Positions 36,303 through 46,531 of a stretch of DNA of 64,000 nucleotides are shown here, in pieces. The stretch lies in assembly GCA_030539275.1 (NCBI GenBank), contig JAUNSK010000005.1, positions 1 to 64,000 of the forward strand. Reading direction: 5' to 3'. How positions within the stretch are numbered: position 1 is the stretch's first letter; each line of letters opens with the position of its first letter. The notes under the pieces were generated by a model that saw only the letters and a list, made by a program, of their open reading frames with translations, was not told where the DNA came from and made no database searches. Made by a program: the position numbers and the translations under genes. The DNA comes from Oscillospiraceae bacterium. GTDB taxonomy: Bacteria; Bacillota; Clostridia; Oscillospirales; Ruminococcaceae.

Positions 36303-36981
36303 CTGTGTGCTCCTTTAATGCATATCCGAGGCCGCGTGAGGTAACGATCTGTACGCTGGAATTTATGGCACTGAGCTTTTTTCGTAGAAATGAAATATAT
36401 ACTTCAATAGAGTTATATTCGATATCTGAGTCAAGCCCCCAGATTTTGCTGACAAAATGCTCCTTGGATATGAGCTGTCCCTTGTTCATCAGAAGCATTT
36501 CAAGGATGTCATACTCTTTTTTGCTGAGCATAACATGCTGTTTATTGCATCGAAGTTCGTGTGTTGCCTTATCAATTATGATATCTGAATATGAGTACGA
36601 ATCGCCGCAGTATTCAGCTGTTTTTCTGCGTGACAAAGCGCGCAGGCGGGCAAGCAGTTCCTTTGTTATAAATGGCTTGGTAAGATAATCATCGGCTCCG
36701 CTGTCAAGTCCTGAAACCTTGTCCTCAATCTGGGATCTGGCGGTAAGCATGAGGACAGCACTAGAGATGCCTTTTTTGCGTATTTCACGCAGTACCTGCA
36801 GTCCGTCGACCGCACCAAGCATTATATCAAGAATGATAATATCGTAAATACCGGTCAGCGCATATTCAAGCCCGTCGGCTCCGTTATAAACCGCATCAGT
36901 GTAATATCCTTCTATTTTAAGCATTTCAGAAAGTACAAGCGACAGATCTTTTTCATCTTCTATAATAAGTATTCGTATAAT
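36286..36981 (-). CDS. OmpR-family response regulator with no standard start codon
   Basis: About 231 residues. The receiver domain includes the acidic pair in IIEDEKD, the phosphoacceptor Asp in DIIILDIMLG, and the Lys of LTKPF. The C-terminal winged helix is OmpR/PhoB type (LSKKEYDILEMLL, IEVYISFLRKKL, GLGYAL). The first in-frame ATG (36924) would remove the first beta strand and the acidic residues. The homologous reading continues upstream to ATT or ATA codons at 36984, 36981 and 36978, where the family normally begins Met-Arg-Ile-Leu. An ATG at 36987-36989 is one base out of frame. So either a rare ATT/ATA start is used, or one G is missing. The 36981 start is a provisional choice. Confidence 0.85.
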   Translation of the reverse strand: MIRILIIEDEKDLSLVLSEMLKIEGYYTDAVYNGADGLEYALTGIYDIIILDIMLGAVDGLQVLREIRKKGISSAVLMLTARSQIEDKVSGLDSGADDYLTKPFITKELLARLRALSRRKTAEYCGDSYSYSDIIIDKATHELRCNKQHVMLSKKEYDILEMLLMNKGQLISKEHFVSKIWGLDSDIEYNSIEVYISFLRKKLSAINSSVQIVTSRGLGYALKEHTDGNSN

Positions 36982-37064
36982 AATCCCATCCCGGTTTAAA
37001 TTTTTTTATTTTATTATACCATATTAAGCTTGAAAGTTACTGAATATATTTTAAACTTTTTTTA

Positions 37065-37093
37065 TTGCCACACAGCCGAAAAAATGCTATAAT
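37065..37093 (+). promoter_or_regulatory. Promoter of the methyltransferase operon
   Basis: TTGCCA (37065-37070) and TATAAT (37088-37093), spacer 17, 46 bases before the ATG at 37139. Confidence 0.7.
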
Positions 37094-37138
37094 ATCATTT
37101 GTTATAAACTCTTTTAAACGAAAGGACGTATTTGGTGC

Positions 37139-37858
37139 ATGAGTGAAGCGGAGTATTCATATGAAAGGCTCGCTGAAGACATATGGGTATGTACAAGTGA
37201 GAATCACAGATTCGGGACTGATGCTTTTTTGCTTACTGATTTTACAAAATATAAAAAGAAAGACATCGTATGTGAGCTTGGAACAGGCTGTGGAATAATT
37301 CCTATGATAATGTCGAGAGTCGATCCTCCGCAAATGATCTATGCGGTGGATATACAGGAAAATGCTATTGAACAGCTTAATCTCGGCATAAAGAAAAGCA
37401 GAGCGGCCAATATTATTCCGGTATGTGCAGACCTGAAAGTACTCTGGGACAGTGCACCGCTTGGCAATTGTACTCTGGTAGTCTGCAATCCGCCGTATAA
37501 GGCTGCCGATGCAGGAATTCAGAGCGGAATTATGTCGCAGAAGATAGCAAGACATGAGATCATGTGCGGTATTGATGATGTGTGTCTGGCAGCTTCACGT
37601 CTTCTGAGATTCGGGGGAAGACTCTGTATGTGCAACAGACCGGAAAGGCTTCCGGATGTAATTACGGCCATGAAAAATAATGATATAGAGCCTAAAAGAC
37701 TCAGATTTGTAAGCAATAATCCGTCACAGGCTCCGTGGCTGTTTCTTATAGAGGGCAAAAAAGGATCAAAGCCGTTCATGAATATAGAAAAGCAGCTGTA
37801 CATGCAGGGCGAAAACGGATATTCTGATGAGGTAAAGAGAATATACAGGATTGATTAA
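37139..37858 (+). CDS. trmN6: tRNA1(Val) adenine-N6 methyltransferase-like protein
   Basis: A 239-residue SAM-dependent methyltransferase. The N-terminal DIWVCTSENHRFGTDAFLL matches YfiC/TrmN6, which methylates A37 of tRNA1(Val). Motif I is CELGTGCGIIP, and the adenine-N6 catalytic motif NPPY is in VVCNPPYKAADAG near residue 120. It is 24 bases before rsmI, an arrangement common in Firmicutes, where this gene and rsmI are neighbours. The N-terminal helix is short, and the exact target in this group is inferred. Confidence 0.88.
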   Translation: MSEAEYSYERLAEDIWVCTSENHRFGTDAFLLTDFTKYKKKDIVCELGTGCGIIPMIMSRVDPPQMIYAVDIQENAIEQLNLGIKKSRAANIIPVCADLKVLWDSAPLGNCTLVVCNPPYKAADAGIQSGIMSQKIARHEIMCGIDDVCLAASRLLRFGGRLCMCNRPERLPDVITAMKNNDIEPKRLRFVSNNPSQAPWLFLIEGKKGSKPFMNIEKQLYMQGENGYSDEVKRIYRID

Positions 37859-37882
37859 GTCATCCGGAAAGGCGGTCACAGG

Positions 37883-38713
37883 ATGTCAGGAACATTACAT
37901 GTACTGGGCACACCGATAGGAAATATTTCAGATATAACACTCAGGGCACTTGATACATTAAATGAAGTTGATTTTATTGCAGCGGAGGATACTCGTGTAA
38001 CTCTTAAGCTGCTCAACAAATATGATATAAAAAAACAGCTTGTGAGTTATCATGACCATAGTTCAAGGTTATGTGCTGACGGCATAATAAACAGGCTTCT
38101 TGCAGGGGAAAGCTGTGCGGTAGTAACTGATGCAGGTATGCCGTGCATATCAGATCCCGGTGAGGGACTCGTAAAGCTCTGCTATGAAAACAATATACCT
38201 GTCAGGGTCATTCCCGGACCAAGTGCTGTTGTCTCTGCACTGGCTGTCTCAGGCCTTGATACATCAAGATTTTCTTTTGAGGGTTTTTTAAGTGTGACAA
38301 AGAAGCAGCGTATTCAACATCTGGAAAGTGTAAAAAACAATACAAACACAATGATCTTTTATGAAGCACCGCACAAGCTTGTGACAACACTTGAGGATAT
38401 GCTTAAGTATTTCGGAGACAGAAAGATCTCTCTTTGCAGAGAACTGACAAAGATCTATGAAGAAGTGATCCGTTTAACTATATCAGAGGCAATAAAGTAC
38501 TATGAGAGCAAATCACCTAAGGGTGAGTATGTACTGGTCATAGAGGGTGCAAAGCCATCTGAGGTACCCGCCCTGACGATAGAACAGGCAGCAGAAATGG
38601 TGAAAAAGCTTATTGATGACGGGATAAAAGCAACTGCTGCATGCAAGGAAGTCGCAGCCGAGACCGGATATAAGAAGAGTGATCTGTACCAGATGATCAA
38701 TTCTGAAAATTAG
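37883..38713 (+). CDS. rsmI: 16S rRNA (cytidine-1402-2'-O)-methyltransferase
   Basis: A 276-residue tetrapyrrole-methylase-fold enzyme that modifies C1402 in the ribosomal decoding centre. Motifs: LGTPIGNISDITLRA, AAEDTRVTLKLL, VTDAGMPCISDPGE, and IPGPSAVVSALAVSG, all full length. It has a GGAAAGG-type ribosome binding site and closes the two-gene operon with trmN6. Confidence 0.97.
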   Translation: MSGTLHVLGTPIGNISDITLRALDTLNEVDFIAAEDTRVTLKLLNKYDIKKQLVSYHDHSSRLCADGIINRLLAGESCAVVTDAGMPCISDPGEGLVKLCYENNIPVRVIPGPSAVVSALAVSGLDTSRFSFEGFLSVTKKQRIQHLESVKNNTNTMIFYEAPHKLVTTLEDMLKYFGDRKISLCRELTKIYEEVIRLTISEAIKYYESKSPKGEYVLVIEGAKPSEVPALTIEQAAEMVKKLIDDGIKATAACKEVAAETGYKKSDLYQMINSEN

Positions 38714-38735
38714 ATTTTATACCAGAATATAAAAA

Positions 38736-38772
38736 ACCATATTTCACTGTTAAGTGAAATATGGTTTTAATT
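38736..38772. terminator. Bidirectional terminator between rsmI and htrA
   Basis: ACCATATTTCACT/AGTGAAATATGGT stem with GTTA loop, A-run on the left and T-run on the right. Confidence 0.85.
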
Positions 38773-38778
38773 TTGTGT

Positions 38779-40077
38779 TTAATAGTTTCCTGATTTGTCA
38801 TCCATCAGTTTGAATTCAATGTCAATGGTTTCTCTTGATTTGTCATCATGAACGCGGATGATCTTAGCATGAACTGTATCACCGGCTTTTTTGCCTTCTA
38901 TTGCTTCCATGAGAGAGTCATAACTGTTTACTTTTTTGCCTTCGACCTCAGTAATAACGTCATCTTTCTGGATGCCTGAATTAGCAATGTCGCACTCCTC
39001 GTCTATGCTCTGTACAAGTATGCCTTCCGGAAGATCTTTCGCACTGGCTGCATACTCGTTAAGTGCCAGAAAAGTTATTCCTACTCTGAAGCGTCCGGCG
39101 ACATACCCATTGGCTGTCAGCTCCTCAATTATCGGCTTTGCTTCGTTTATAGTGATGGCAAATCCGAGACCTTCGTAGCTCGAACTTACATATTTTGATG
39201 ATGTAATGCCTATTACCTGACCATACATATTAACAAGTGCACCGCCTGAATTTCCCGGACTGATAGCGGCATCTGTCTGTATGCACTCCATTTCAAATCC
39301 TGTACTGTCAGCGCGGATCTTTCGTTTTATTCCGGAAACATATCCGCCTGAAATACTTCCTGTAAGTCCTCCCGGGTTGCCTATTGCCATTACCTGTTCA
39401 CCCTGAAGTACCTCATCTGAATTTCCGAATTGTGCCGGAGTAAGCTTCTTCATGCCGGTTGTGATCTTTATCACTGCAATATCGGTTTTGGCGTCAAATC
39501 CGATAACTTCAGCGTTATATTTTGACTTGTCACTGAGACTGGCGGAGAGATATTTTGCATTGTTTATAACATGTGCATTTGTTACAATATAACCGTCCTC
39601 GGACAGTATAACACCTGATCCGCTGCCAACCGGTACAGACATAGTTATATCATTGTATGTCAGGATCTCAACTACACTTGGCAGAACGTGCTTAGCTATT
39701 CCGGCGGTTGTATACGTTCCGTCTTCCCTGAGAAATTCATCACCGGAAGGCTTGCTGTTGAGCCCCAGAATAACTGTTGCGCCTGTTTTCGGACTGTAAT
39801 ATCCGGACTGCAGATGTGTAAGCTCTGAGATCATGCAGAAAGCGGAAAATGCCGAAACAAATGCAATAGATGATATGATCAGAACGATTCCAGGTTTAAT
39901 TTTTTTGCGGGGTCTGATGCTTTTGTCTCTGTAATCAGATGTGCAGGTGAAATAACCGATTTCATATTCACTGCGGTTTTCAGGGATGCAGCTGTATGAA
40001 CTGCCAGTATCAGCAGACTGTTTCATCTGGCTTTCATTTTCACACTGGCTTATGGATGAATCTGTATCTGGCTTCAT
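38779..40077 (-). CDS. htrA: Membrane-anchored HtrA-type serine protease
   Basis: A 432-residue S1C protease with a cytoplasmic N-terminus, one membrane helix (about 63-84) and an extracytoplasmic protease domain. The catalytic triad is His169 (TNAHV), Asp199 (TDIAV) and Ser277 (GNSGGA). One PDZ domain follows (about 320-420) for substrate recognition. HtrA proteases degrade or refold misfolded envelope proteins. The gene starts 31 bases after a sensor-less histidine kinase and response regulator on the same strand, so it is probably the third gene of that operon, as CssRS controls HtrA proteases in Bacillus. Confidence 0.95.
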   Translation of the reverse strand: MKPDTDSSISQCENESQMKQSADTGSSYSCIPENRSEYEIGYFTCTSDYRDKSIRPRKKIKPGIVLIISSIAFVSAFSAFCMISELTHLQSGYYSPKTGATVILGLNSKPSGDEFLREDGTYTTAGIAKHVLPSVVEILTYNDITMSVPVGSGSGVILSEDGYIVTNAHVINNAKYLSASLSDKSKYNAEVIGFDAKTDIAVIKITTGMKKLTPAQFGNSDEVLQGEQVMAIGNPGGLTGSISGGYVSGIKRKIRADSTGFEMECIQTDAAISPGNSGGALVNMYGQVIGITSSKYVSSSYEGLGFAITINEAKPIIEELTANGYVAGRFRVGITFLALNEYAASAKDLPEGILVQSIDEECDIANSGIQKDDVITEVEGKKVNSYDSLMEAIEGKKAGDTVHAKIIRVHDDKSRETIDIEFKLMDDKSGNY

Positions 40078-40108
40078 TTGTTTCCTTTCTTAAATTACGT
40101 TTTATTGT

Positions 40109-40780
40109 TTACTCAAGAGTTACTGTAAATTCTGTATATGTTGCGCCGTCACTGCCGGCTGTAACATCTCCGTTGTGAAATCCTGCGATCATGCGGACAA
40201 TAGTCAGGCCCAGGCCGTTTCCGGGAATACTGTCTGTACCGTCAGCTCTGTAAAATCTGTTGAATATTTTTGGCAGATCCTCAGCGCTTATTCCTTTTCC
40301 GCTGTTTTTTATAACAATTTTTTTAGCCCCGTCAGCTGTTACTGAAGCTTTTATTGATATCGTCCCGTTTGTGTCTGTATATTTGACCGCATTTTCAATA
40401 AGATTATAGAACATCTGATAAATAAGGTCAGGATTTGCGTGAATGATGATATCAGTGTCTTCAAAATCAACACTTATATTTTTCTCATCTTTTCTGGCAC
40501 AAAGTGATTTTGCACTTTCGTGAATAATATCAGAGAGACTCAGATCGCACATTTTAATTTCTTCAGGATTTTCAAGCTTGCAGAGAGTCAGCATTGAGTT
40601 GATAAGAGAAGACATTCTTTTGATCTCAGATGATACAATAGTAAGATACTTTTCATAATTTTCAGGGCTTATTGTCTTGTCAAGTATTGCATCAACGAAG
40701 CCGCCGGCTGTCTGAAGCGGAGATCGCAGTTCATGTATGACATCATACATATCAAAATTATTGCTGTCAGGTTGTTTCAT
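40109..40780 (-). CDS. Soluble histidine kinase lacking a sensor domain
   Basis: About 223 residues if started at the ATG at 40780, which follows GAGGA by 11 bases; the frame reaches back to 40843 inside the regulator gene. It opens almost directly with the HisKA helix (phosphoacceptor His16 in VIHELRSPL) and then the ATPase domain (NLIENAVKYTD, GKGISAEDLPKIFNRFYR, GNGLGLTIVRM). There is no signal peptide, membrane helix, PAS or HAMP region. It overlaps the response regulator gene by 14 bases and is followed by the HtrA gene. It must get its signal from a partner protein or a cytoplasmic ligand; this is inference. Confidence 0.88.
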   Translation of the reverse strand: MKQPDSNNFDMYDVIHELRSPLQTAGGFVDAILDKTISPENYEKYLTIVSSEIKRMSSLINSMLTLCKLENPEEIKMCDLSLSDIIHESAKSLCARKDEKNISVDFEDTDIIIHANPDLIYQMFYNLIENAVKYTDTNGTISIKASVTADGAKKIVIKNSGKGISAEDLPKIFNRFYRADGTDSIPGNGLGLTIVRMIAGFHNGDVTAGSDGATYTEFTVTLE

Positions 40781-41504
40781 CACGGTTTTGTTCCTCTTTT
40801 GTTTCCTCGTTGGTCTCAGTAAGCTCAAACTTGTAGCCGACACCCCAGACTGTTTTTAAAGCCCACTGTGTGGAAATACCGTCCAGCTTTTCCCTGAGTC
40901 TTTTTATATGAACATCTATAGTTCTTGAATCTCCGTAGTATTCAAATCCCCATACTTCATCAAGAAGCTGGTCTCTTGTGTACACCCTGTTAGGGTTTGA
41001 GGCAAGATAGAACAGCAGTTCAAGTTCCTTAGGCGGTGTATCTTTTATTACACCGTTTACCTTCAGTTCATATCTTGTCATGTTTACACTCAGTTTGTCA
41101 TACCTGACCTCTTTTGCCGTAGTCTCCGTGCCTGACTGGTTGGCACGTCTGTATACTGCCTTTATACGTGCAATTACTTCTTTTACATCAAAAGGCTTTA
41201 CAACATAGTCATCAGCACCGAGCTCAAGACCGAGCACCTTGTCAAAGGTCTCATTCTTGCCGGTTATCATTATAATAGGTACATTTGATTTTTTTCTTAT
41301 TTCACGGCATACCTGCCAGCCGTCAAGCTTCGGTATCATTATATCAAGAAGTATGATATCAGGCTTTAAGGCATTGAATTTTATGAGTGCCTCCTCACCA
41401 TCATGAGAGAGTATCACCCCACAGCCTTCCTTGTCAAGGTACATTCTCAGTAAACTGCATATATTTTTATCATCGTCAACGATAAGAACTTTTCCAAGAG
41501 CCAT
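40767..41504 (-). CDS. OmpR-family response regulator
   Basis: A 245-residue regulator. The receiver shows acidic residues VDDDKN, phosphoacceptor Asp in IILLDIMIPKLDGW, and Lys in VKPFD. The DNA-binding winged helix shows PPKELELLFYLAS, RTIDVHIKRLREKL and WGVGYKFE. Its last 14 bases overlap the sensor-less kinase gene. The two plus the HtrA gene downstream form a likely envelope-stress operon. Confidence 0.95.
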   Translation of the reverse strand: MALGKVLIVDDDKNICSLLRMYLDKEGCGVILSHDGEEALIKFNALKPDIILLDIMIPKLDGWQVCREIRKKSNVPIIMITGKNETFDKVLGLELGADDYVVKPFDVKEVIARIKAVYRRANQSGTETTAKEVRYDKLSVNMTRYELKVNGVIKDTPPKELELLFYLASNPNRVYTRDQLLDEVWGFEYYGDSRTIDVHIKRLREKLDGISTQWALKTVWGVGYKFELTETNEETKEEQNRDETT

Positions 41505-41565
41505 GTGTCATCATCCTTTGTTTTTGAATTTTTAAATTTTTTGTGATAAATATATTATTTATTTT

Positions 41566-41594
41566 ATTATACAATATTAACGAAATATGTACAA
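41566..41594 (-). promoter_or_regulatory. Promoter of the regulator/kinase/HtrA operon
   Basis: Minus strand: TTGTAC (41594-41589) and TATAAT (41571-41566), spacer 17, about 60 bases before the start at 41504. Confidence 0.65.
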
Positions 41595-41775
41595 GTTTTT
41601 TAATATGAATAAATTATGTGTATAATATTAATAAGTTTATATAAATTAACTAATATAACAAGTATATATTATTAACGCTTATTGAATTTAATGTGACATA
41701 TTATAAAAAATACGTTAAAATAAGTTTATATATCTATGCAAATGTCCAAACTTTTTTAAATAATATAAAAAAGTC

Positions 41776-41803
41776 TTGATTTTTCATATTAAGTTGCTAA
41801 AAT
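41776..41803 (+). promoter_or_regulatory. Promoter of groESL
   Basis: TTGATT (41776-41781) and TAAAAT (41798-41803), spacer 16, ending six bases before the CIRCE element. Confidence 0.65.
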
Positions 41804-41808
41804 AATAG

Positions 41809-41835
41809 TTAGCACTCAGAGATTAGGAGTGCTAA
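41809..41835 (+). promoter_or_regulatory. CIRCE operator (HrcA binding site)
   Basis: Perfect consensus inverted repeat TTAGCACTC, nine bases, GAGTGCTAA, placed just after the groESL promoter. HrcA binds it and represses chaperonin genes until heat shock. No hrcA gene is in the window. Confidence 0.97.
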
Positions 41836-41841
41836 AACTGA

Positions 41842-42180
<339 letters not shown>

Positions 42181-42205
42181 AGATCTGTAATATAATTTGT
42201 TTTAA

Positions 42206-43849
<1,644 letters not shown>

Positions 43850-43884
43850 TCTGACAAATAAATCAAAATATATAAAATATAAAA

Positions 43885-43926
43885 AAAATCCCCACCAAAA
43901 TCAGATGATTTGTGGGGATTTTTTTG
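43885..43926 (+). terminator. Terminator of groESL
   Basis: AAATCCCCAC/GTGGGGATTT stem with a 16-base loop and a run of T. Confidence 0.88.
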
Positions 43927-43942
43927 TGCATATTAAATTAAA

Positions 43943-43971
43943 TTGATTTTTAAGTTAGTGTCTGCTATAAT
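43943..43971 (+). promoter_or_regulatory. Promoter of the LacI-family gene
   Basis: TTGATT (43943-43948) and TATAAT (43966-43971), spacer 17, 45 bases before the ATG. Confidence 0.65.
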
Positions 43972-44015
43972 ATTATTAATATAGAATTTGAATATGATTA
44001 TTTGGGAGGACATTT

Positions 44016-45011
44016 ATGGGCAATACAATAAAAGACGTTGCCAGGTTAGCAGGTGTTTCAGTAGCTACTGTATCAAGAGTTCTTAACAACAGTGCAACAG
44101 TGTCAGAAGAAACGGCCCAACAGGTAAAAAATACTATAAAGGAGTTGAATTACAGACCAAATTTTCTGGGGAGAAATCTAAGAAAAAGAGAAACACATGT
44201 TATACTGGCACTTATTCCTTCTACCGAACATACTTACTACAGTGAAATACTTCATGGAATGCAGAGCAAGGGGTCAGAGTTCGGATATGATATTCTCATG
44301 AGTACCACAAACAGCAATCTCAAGACGGAAATGAGACTGCTGGAGATGATCTCAAACAGGACAGTTGATGGTGCTGTTCTTATGGGAACAAGACTTGACA
44401 AGAATATGCTTTGTGAAATGAATCAGTACAACGGTGTGGCACTGTGCTGTGAGACTGTGGAAGGCAGCGATATTCTAACAGTTAAGATAGATAATGAAGC
44501 TGCAGCATATGATGCAGTAAACTGTATGATAAGCAAGGGACACAAACGAATAGCAATGATATCAACTGATGTAAGGGCATCGTCAAGCGTCGAGAGAGAA
44601 AAAGGTTATATGAGGGCTCTCAGAGACAACGGAATAGAATTTAATACTGATTATCTTTATCAGTCATCCTATGACTATATTAACGGCAGTATAGCTGTCG
44701 AACAGTTTATGAAGCTCGACAAGAAGCCGACAGCCGTATTTGCAATATCTGATTTTATTGCAGCAGGTGCAGTTATAGGTGCAAACAAGCTCGGGCTTAA
44801 TGTCGGTAAGGACTTTGCAGTAATGGGTTTTGACAATATCAGCATGTGCGAGATGTTTATGCCCACGATTTCTACAGTTGAGCAGCCTTGTTTCAAAATA
44901 GGAGAAGTGGTTGCAGAGCGACTGATAGAAAATATATCAGGAAAGTTCAGAAATACCGGAATAGTAAACCTGGATCACAGGCTTGTTCTCAGACAATCAA
45001 CGGGAGATTAA
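44016..45011 (+). CDS. LacI-family transcriptional regulator
   Basis: A 331-residue repressor. The helix-turn-helix and hinge are classic: TIKDVARLAGVSVATVSRVLNN (4-25) and YRPNFLGRNLRKRET. The periplasmic-binding-protein-like sensor domain runs from about 60 to 331, with AVFAISDFIAAGAV and a closing FKIGEVVAERLIE. LacI proteins usually sense a sugar. No sugar-use gene adjoins it, so its targets are elsewhere. Its last 15 bases overlap the convergent cca gene. Confidence 0.93.
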   Translation: MGNTIKDVARLAGVSVATVSRVLNNSATVSEETAQQVKNTIKELNYRPNFLGRNLRKRETHVILALIPSTEHTYYSEILHGMQSKGSEFGYDILMSTTNSNLKTEMRLLEMISNRTVDGAVLMGTRLDKNMLCEMNQYNGVALCCETVEGSDILTVKIDNEAAAYDAVNCMISKGHKRIAMISTDVRASSSVEREKGYMRALRDNGIEFNTDYLYQSSYDYINGSIAVEQFMKLDKKPTAVFAISDFIAAGAVIGANKLGLNVGKDFAVMGFDNISMCEMFMPTISTVEQPCFKIGEVVAERLIENISGKFRNTGIVNLDHRLVLRQSTGD

Positions 45012-46322
45012 TTCTGAGGCAGCAGATATCAGAACTTCTTTTTTGTTTTCAATTTTTTCATTTATAATTTGTTCAAGTAACATATTCAGAGTTTTTCCGA
45101 TCTCGGGGCCTTCGGCTCCGAGATTTTTTATATCTGTACCGTTTATTTCCATATCACATATGCGGTAGCACTCACCGTTTGAAATAACAGATTCAGCAGT
45201 TTTCTTGACATTTGAAAGATTGTTTATAGGGTTTGTACACTGGCCGTCCTTGGCATCGGCATCAGCCTGCTGGACAACAAGAAGAGTAAAGAAAAGTTCT
45301 TCACCCATGATCCGGAGTATTCTTTTTATATCAGCCTTGTTTTTGAAACGATGGTCATGATATCTGATGAGAAGACACACACTGTCAGTTGTTGCATTGT
45401 CATACTTAAGCCTTCTCAGAATTTTCTGAGCCACCTGAGCTCCCTTTTCCGGATGATCCCTGAAGTGACCGCTGCCGCTGCTGTCCAGAGTAAAGCACAG
45501 AGGTTTGGCTACATCATGAAAAAGCATCGTTATACGTGCCAGGCGGTTATATGGAGCTGAACATACAGCACGTACTGTATGCTCCCAGACATCATATCTG
45601 TGGTATTTGCTGTGCTGATCAAAGTGTTCAAGAGCAGTCAGTTCCGGAATAAACACACATAGAACACTATGATAAGACATCAGGATGTCAAATGCAAACG
45701 GTCCGTTGATCAGCTTTTCGAGTTCAGTTCTGAGCCTTTCTGCTGAGATAATGCTGAGGGTATTTTTAAGAGCAAGTATACTCTTTTTTGTATTGTCTTC
45801 AATGCCGAAACCAAGCTGAGATGCAAATCTGACTGCACGCATAATGCGCAGTGCATCCTCCTCGAATCTCATGGCAGGTTCTCCTACACAGCGTATAAGT
45901 TTTTTTTCAAGATCTTCGCGTCCGCCGAAAAAGTCAGCAAGGCCGAAAGATTCATTATAGGCAAGTGCGTTTATGGTAAAATCACGGCGTGACAGGTCAT
46001 CACGGAGTCTGGGGGTGAACCTGACAGACTCCGGATGACGCTTGTCCTTATATTCGCCGTCAATCCTGTATGTTGTTATTTCTATCTGCATTCCATTTAT
46101 AAGTACGGCAATAGTACCGTGTGCTTTTCCTATATCAATGCATTTGAAGTGCTCAAAAACCTTCTGTGTCTGATCAGGCAGTGCATTGGTAGTAATATCA
46201 TAATCTGACGGTATCCTTCCAAGAAGTGAATCACGTACACATCCGCCGACTATATATGCTTCATAACCATTTGTCCCGAGCATTCGGAGTGCAGTACAGA
46301 CCTGTGGTGGCAGTTTATTCAT
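44997..46322 (-). CDS. cca: CCA tRNA nucleotidyltransferase
   Basis: A 441-residue class II nucleotidyltransferase that adds or repairs the 3' CCA of tRNAs. The head domain has GGCVRDSLLG and the metal-binding Asp pair in SDYDIT, then RRDFTINALAY and EDALRIMRAVRFASQL. An HD-type domain follows (LFHDVAKP). At least one tRNA in the window (Arg) lacks an encoded CCA, which fits the need for this enzyme. The C-terminus overlaps the end of the convergent LacI gene by 15 bases. Confidence 0.95.
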   Translation of the reverse strand: MNKLPPQVCTALRMLGTNGYEAYIVGGCVRDSLLGRIPSDYDITTNALPDQTQKVFEHFKCIDIGKAHGTIAVLINGMQIEITTYRIDGEYKDKRHPESVRFTPRLRDDLSRRDFTINALAYNESFGLADFFGGREDLEKKLIRCVGEPAMRFEEDALRIMRAVRFASQLGFGIEDNTKKSILALKNTLSIISAERLRTELEKLINGPFAFDILMSYHSVLCVFIPELTALEHFDQHSKYHRYDVWEHTVRAVCSAPYNRLARITMLFHDVAKPLCFTLDSSGSGHFRDHPEKGAQVAQKILRRLKYDNATTDSVCLLIRYHDHRFKNKADIKRILRIMGEELFFTLLVVQQADADAKDGQCTNPINNLSNVKKTAESVISNGECYRICDMEINGTDIKNLGAEGPEIGKTLNMLLEQIINEKIENKKEVLISAASELISR

Positions 46323-46531
46323 GTCATTTATCCTTTCAGTAAGTTTATTTATATAAATATTGCTGTATATTTCATAAGGTCGGTTTAATTATATCATGAT
46401 TTAACCTTGTTTTCTATAGGCTATCATATTTTTATCACATAAAAGTTTAAAATTATAAATGTACTTTAAAAGAGTAACAGAAAACCTGAAAAAAACAAAT
46501 ATTAAATTTTAAATATAAAGGAGTTAATAAT

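Noticed and set aside
45095-45125. A GC-rich hairpin (CTCGGGGCC...GGCTCCGAG) considered as a terminator for the LacI gene
   Set aside because: It lies within the cca coding sequence, encodes conserved-looking residues (GAEGPEIG), and has no proper T-run adjacent.
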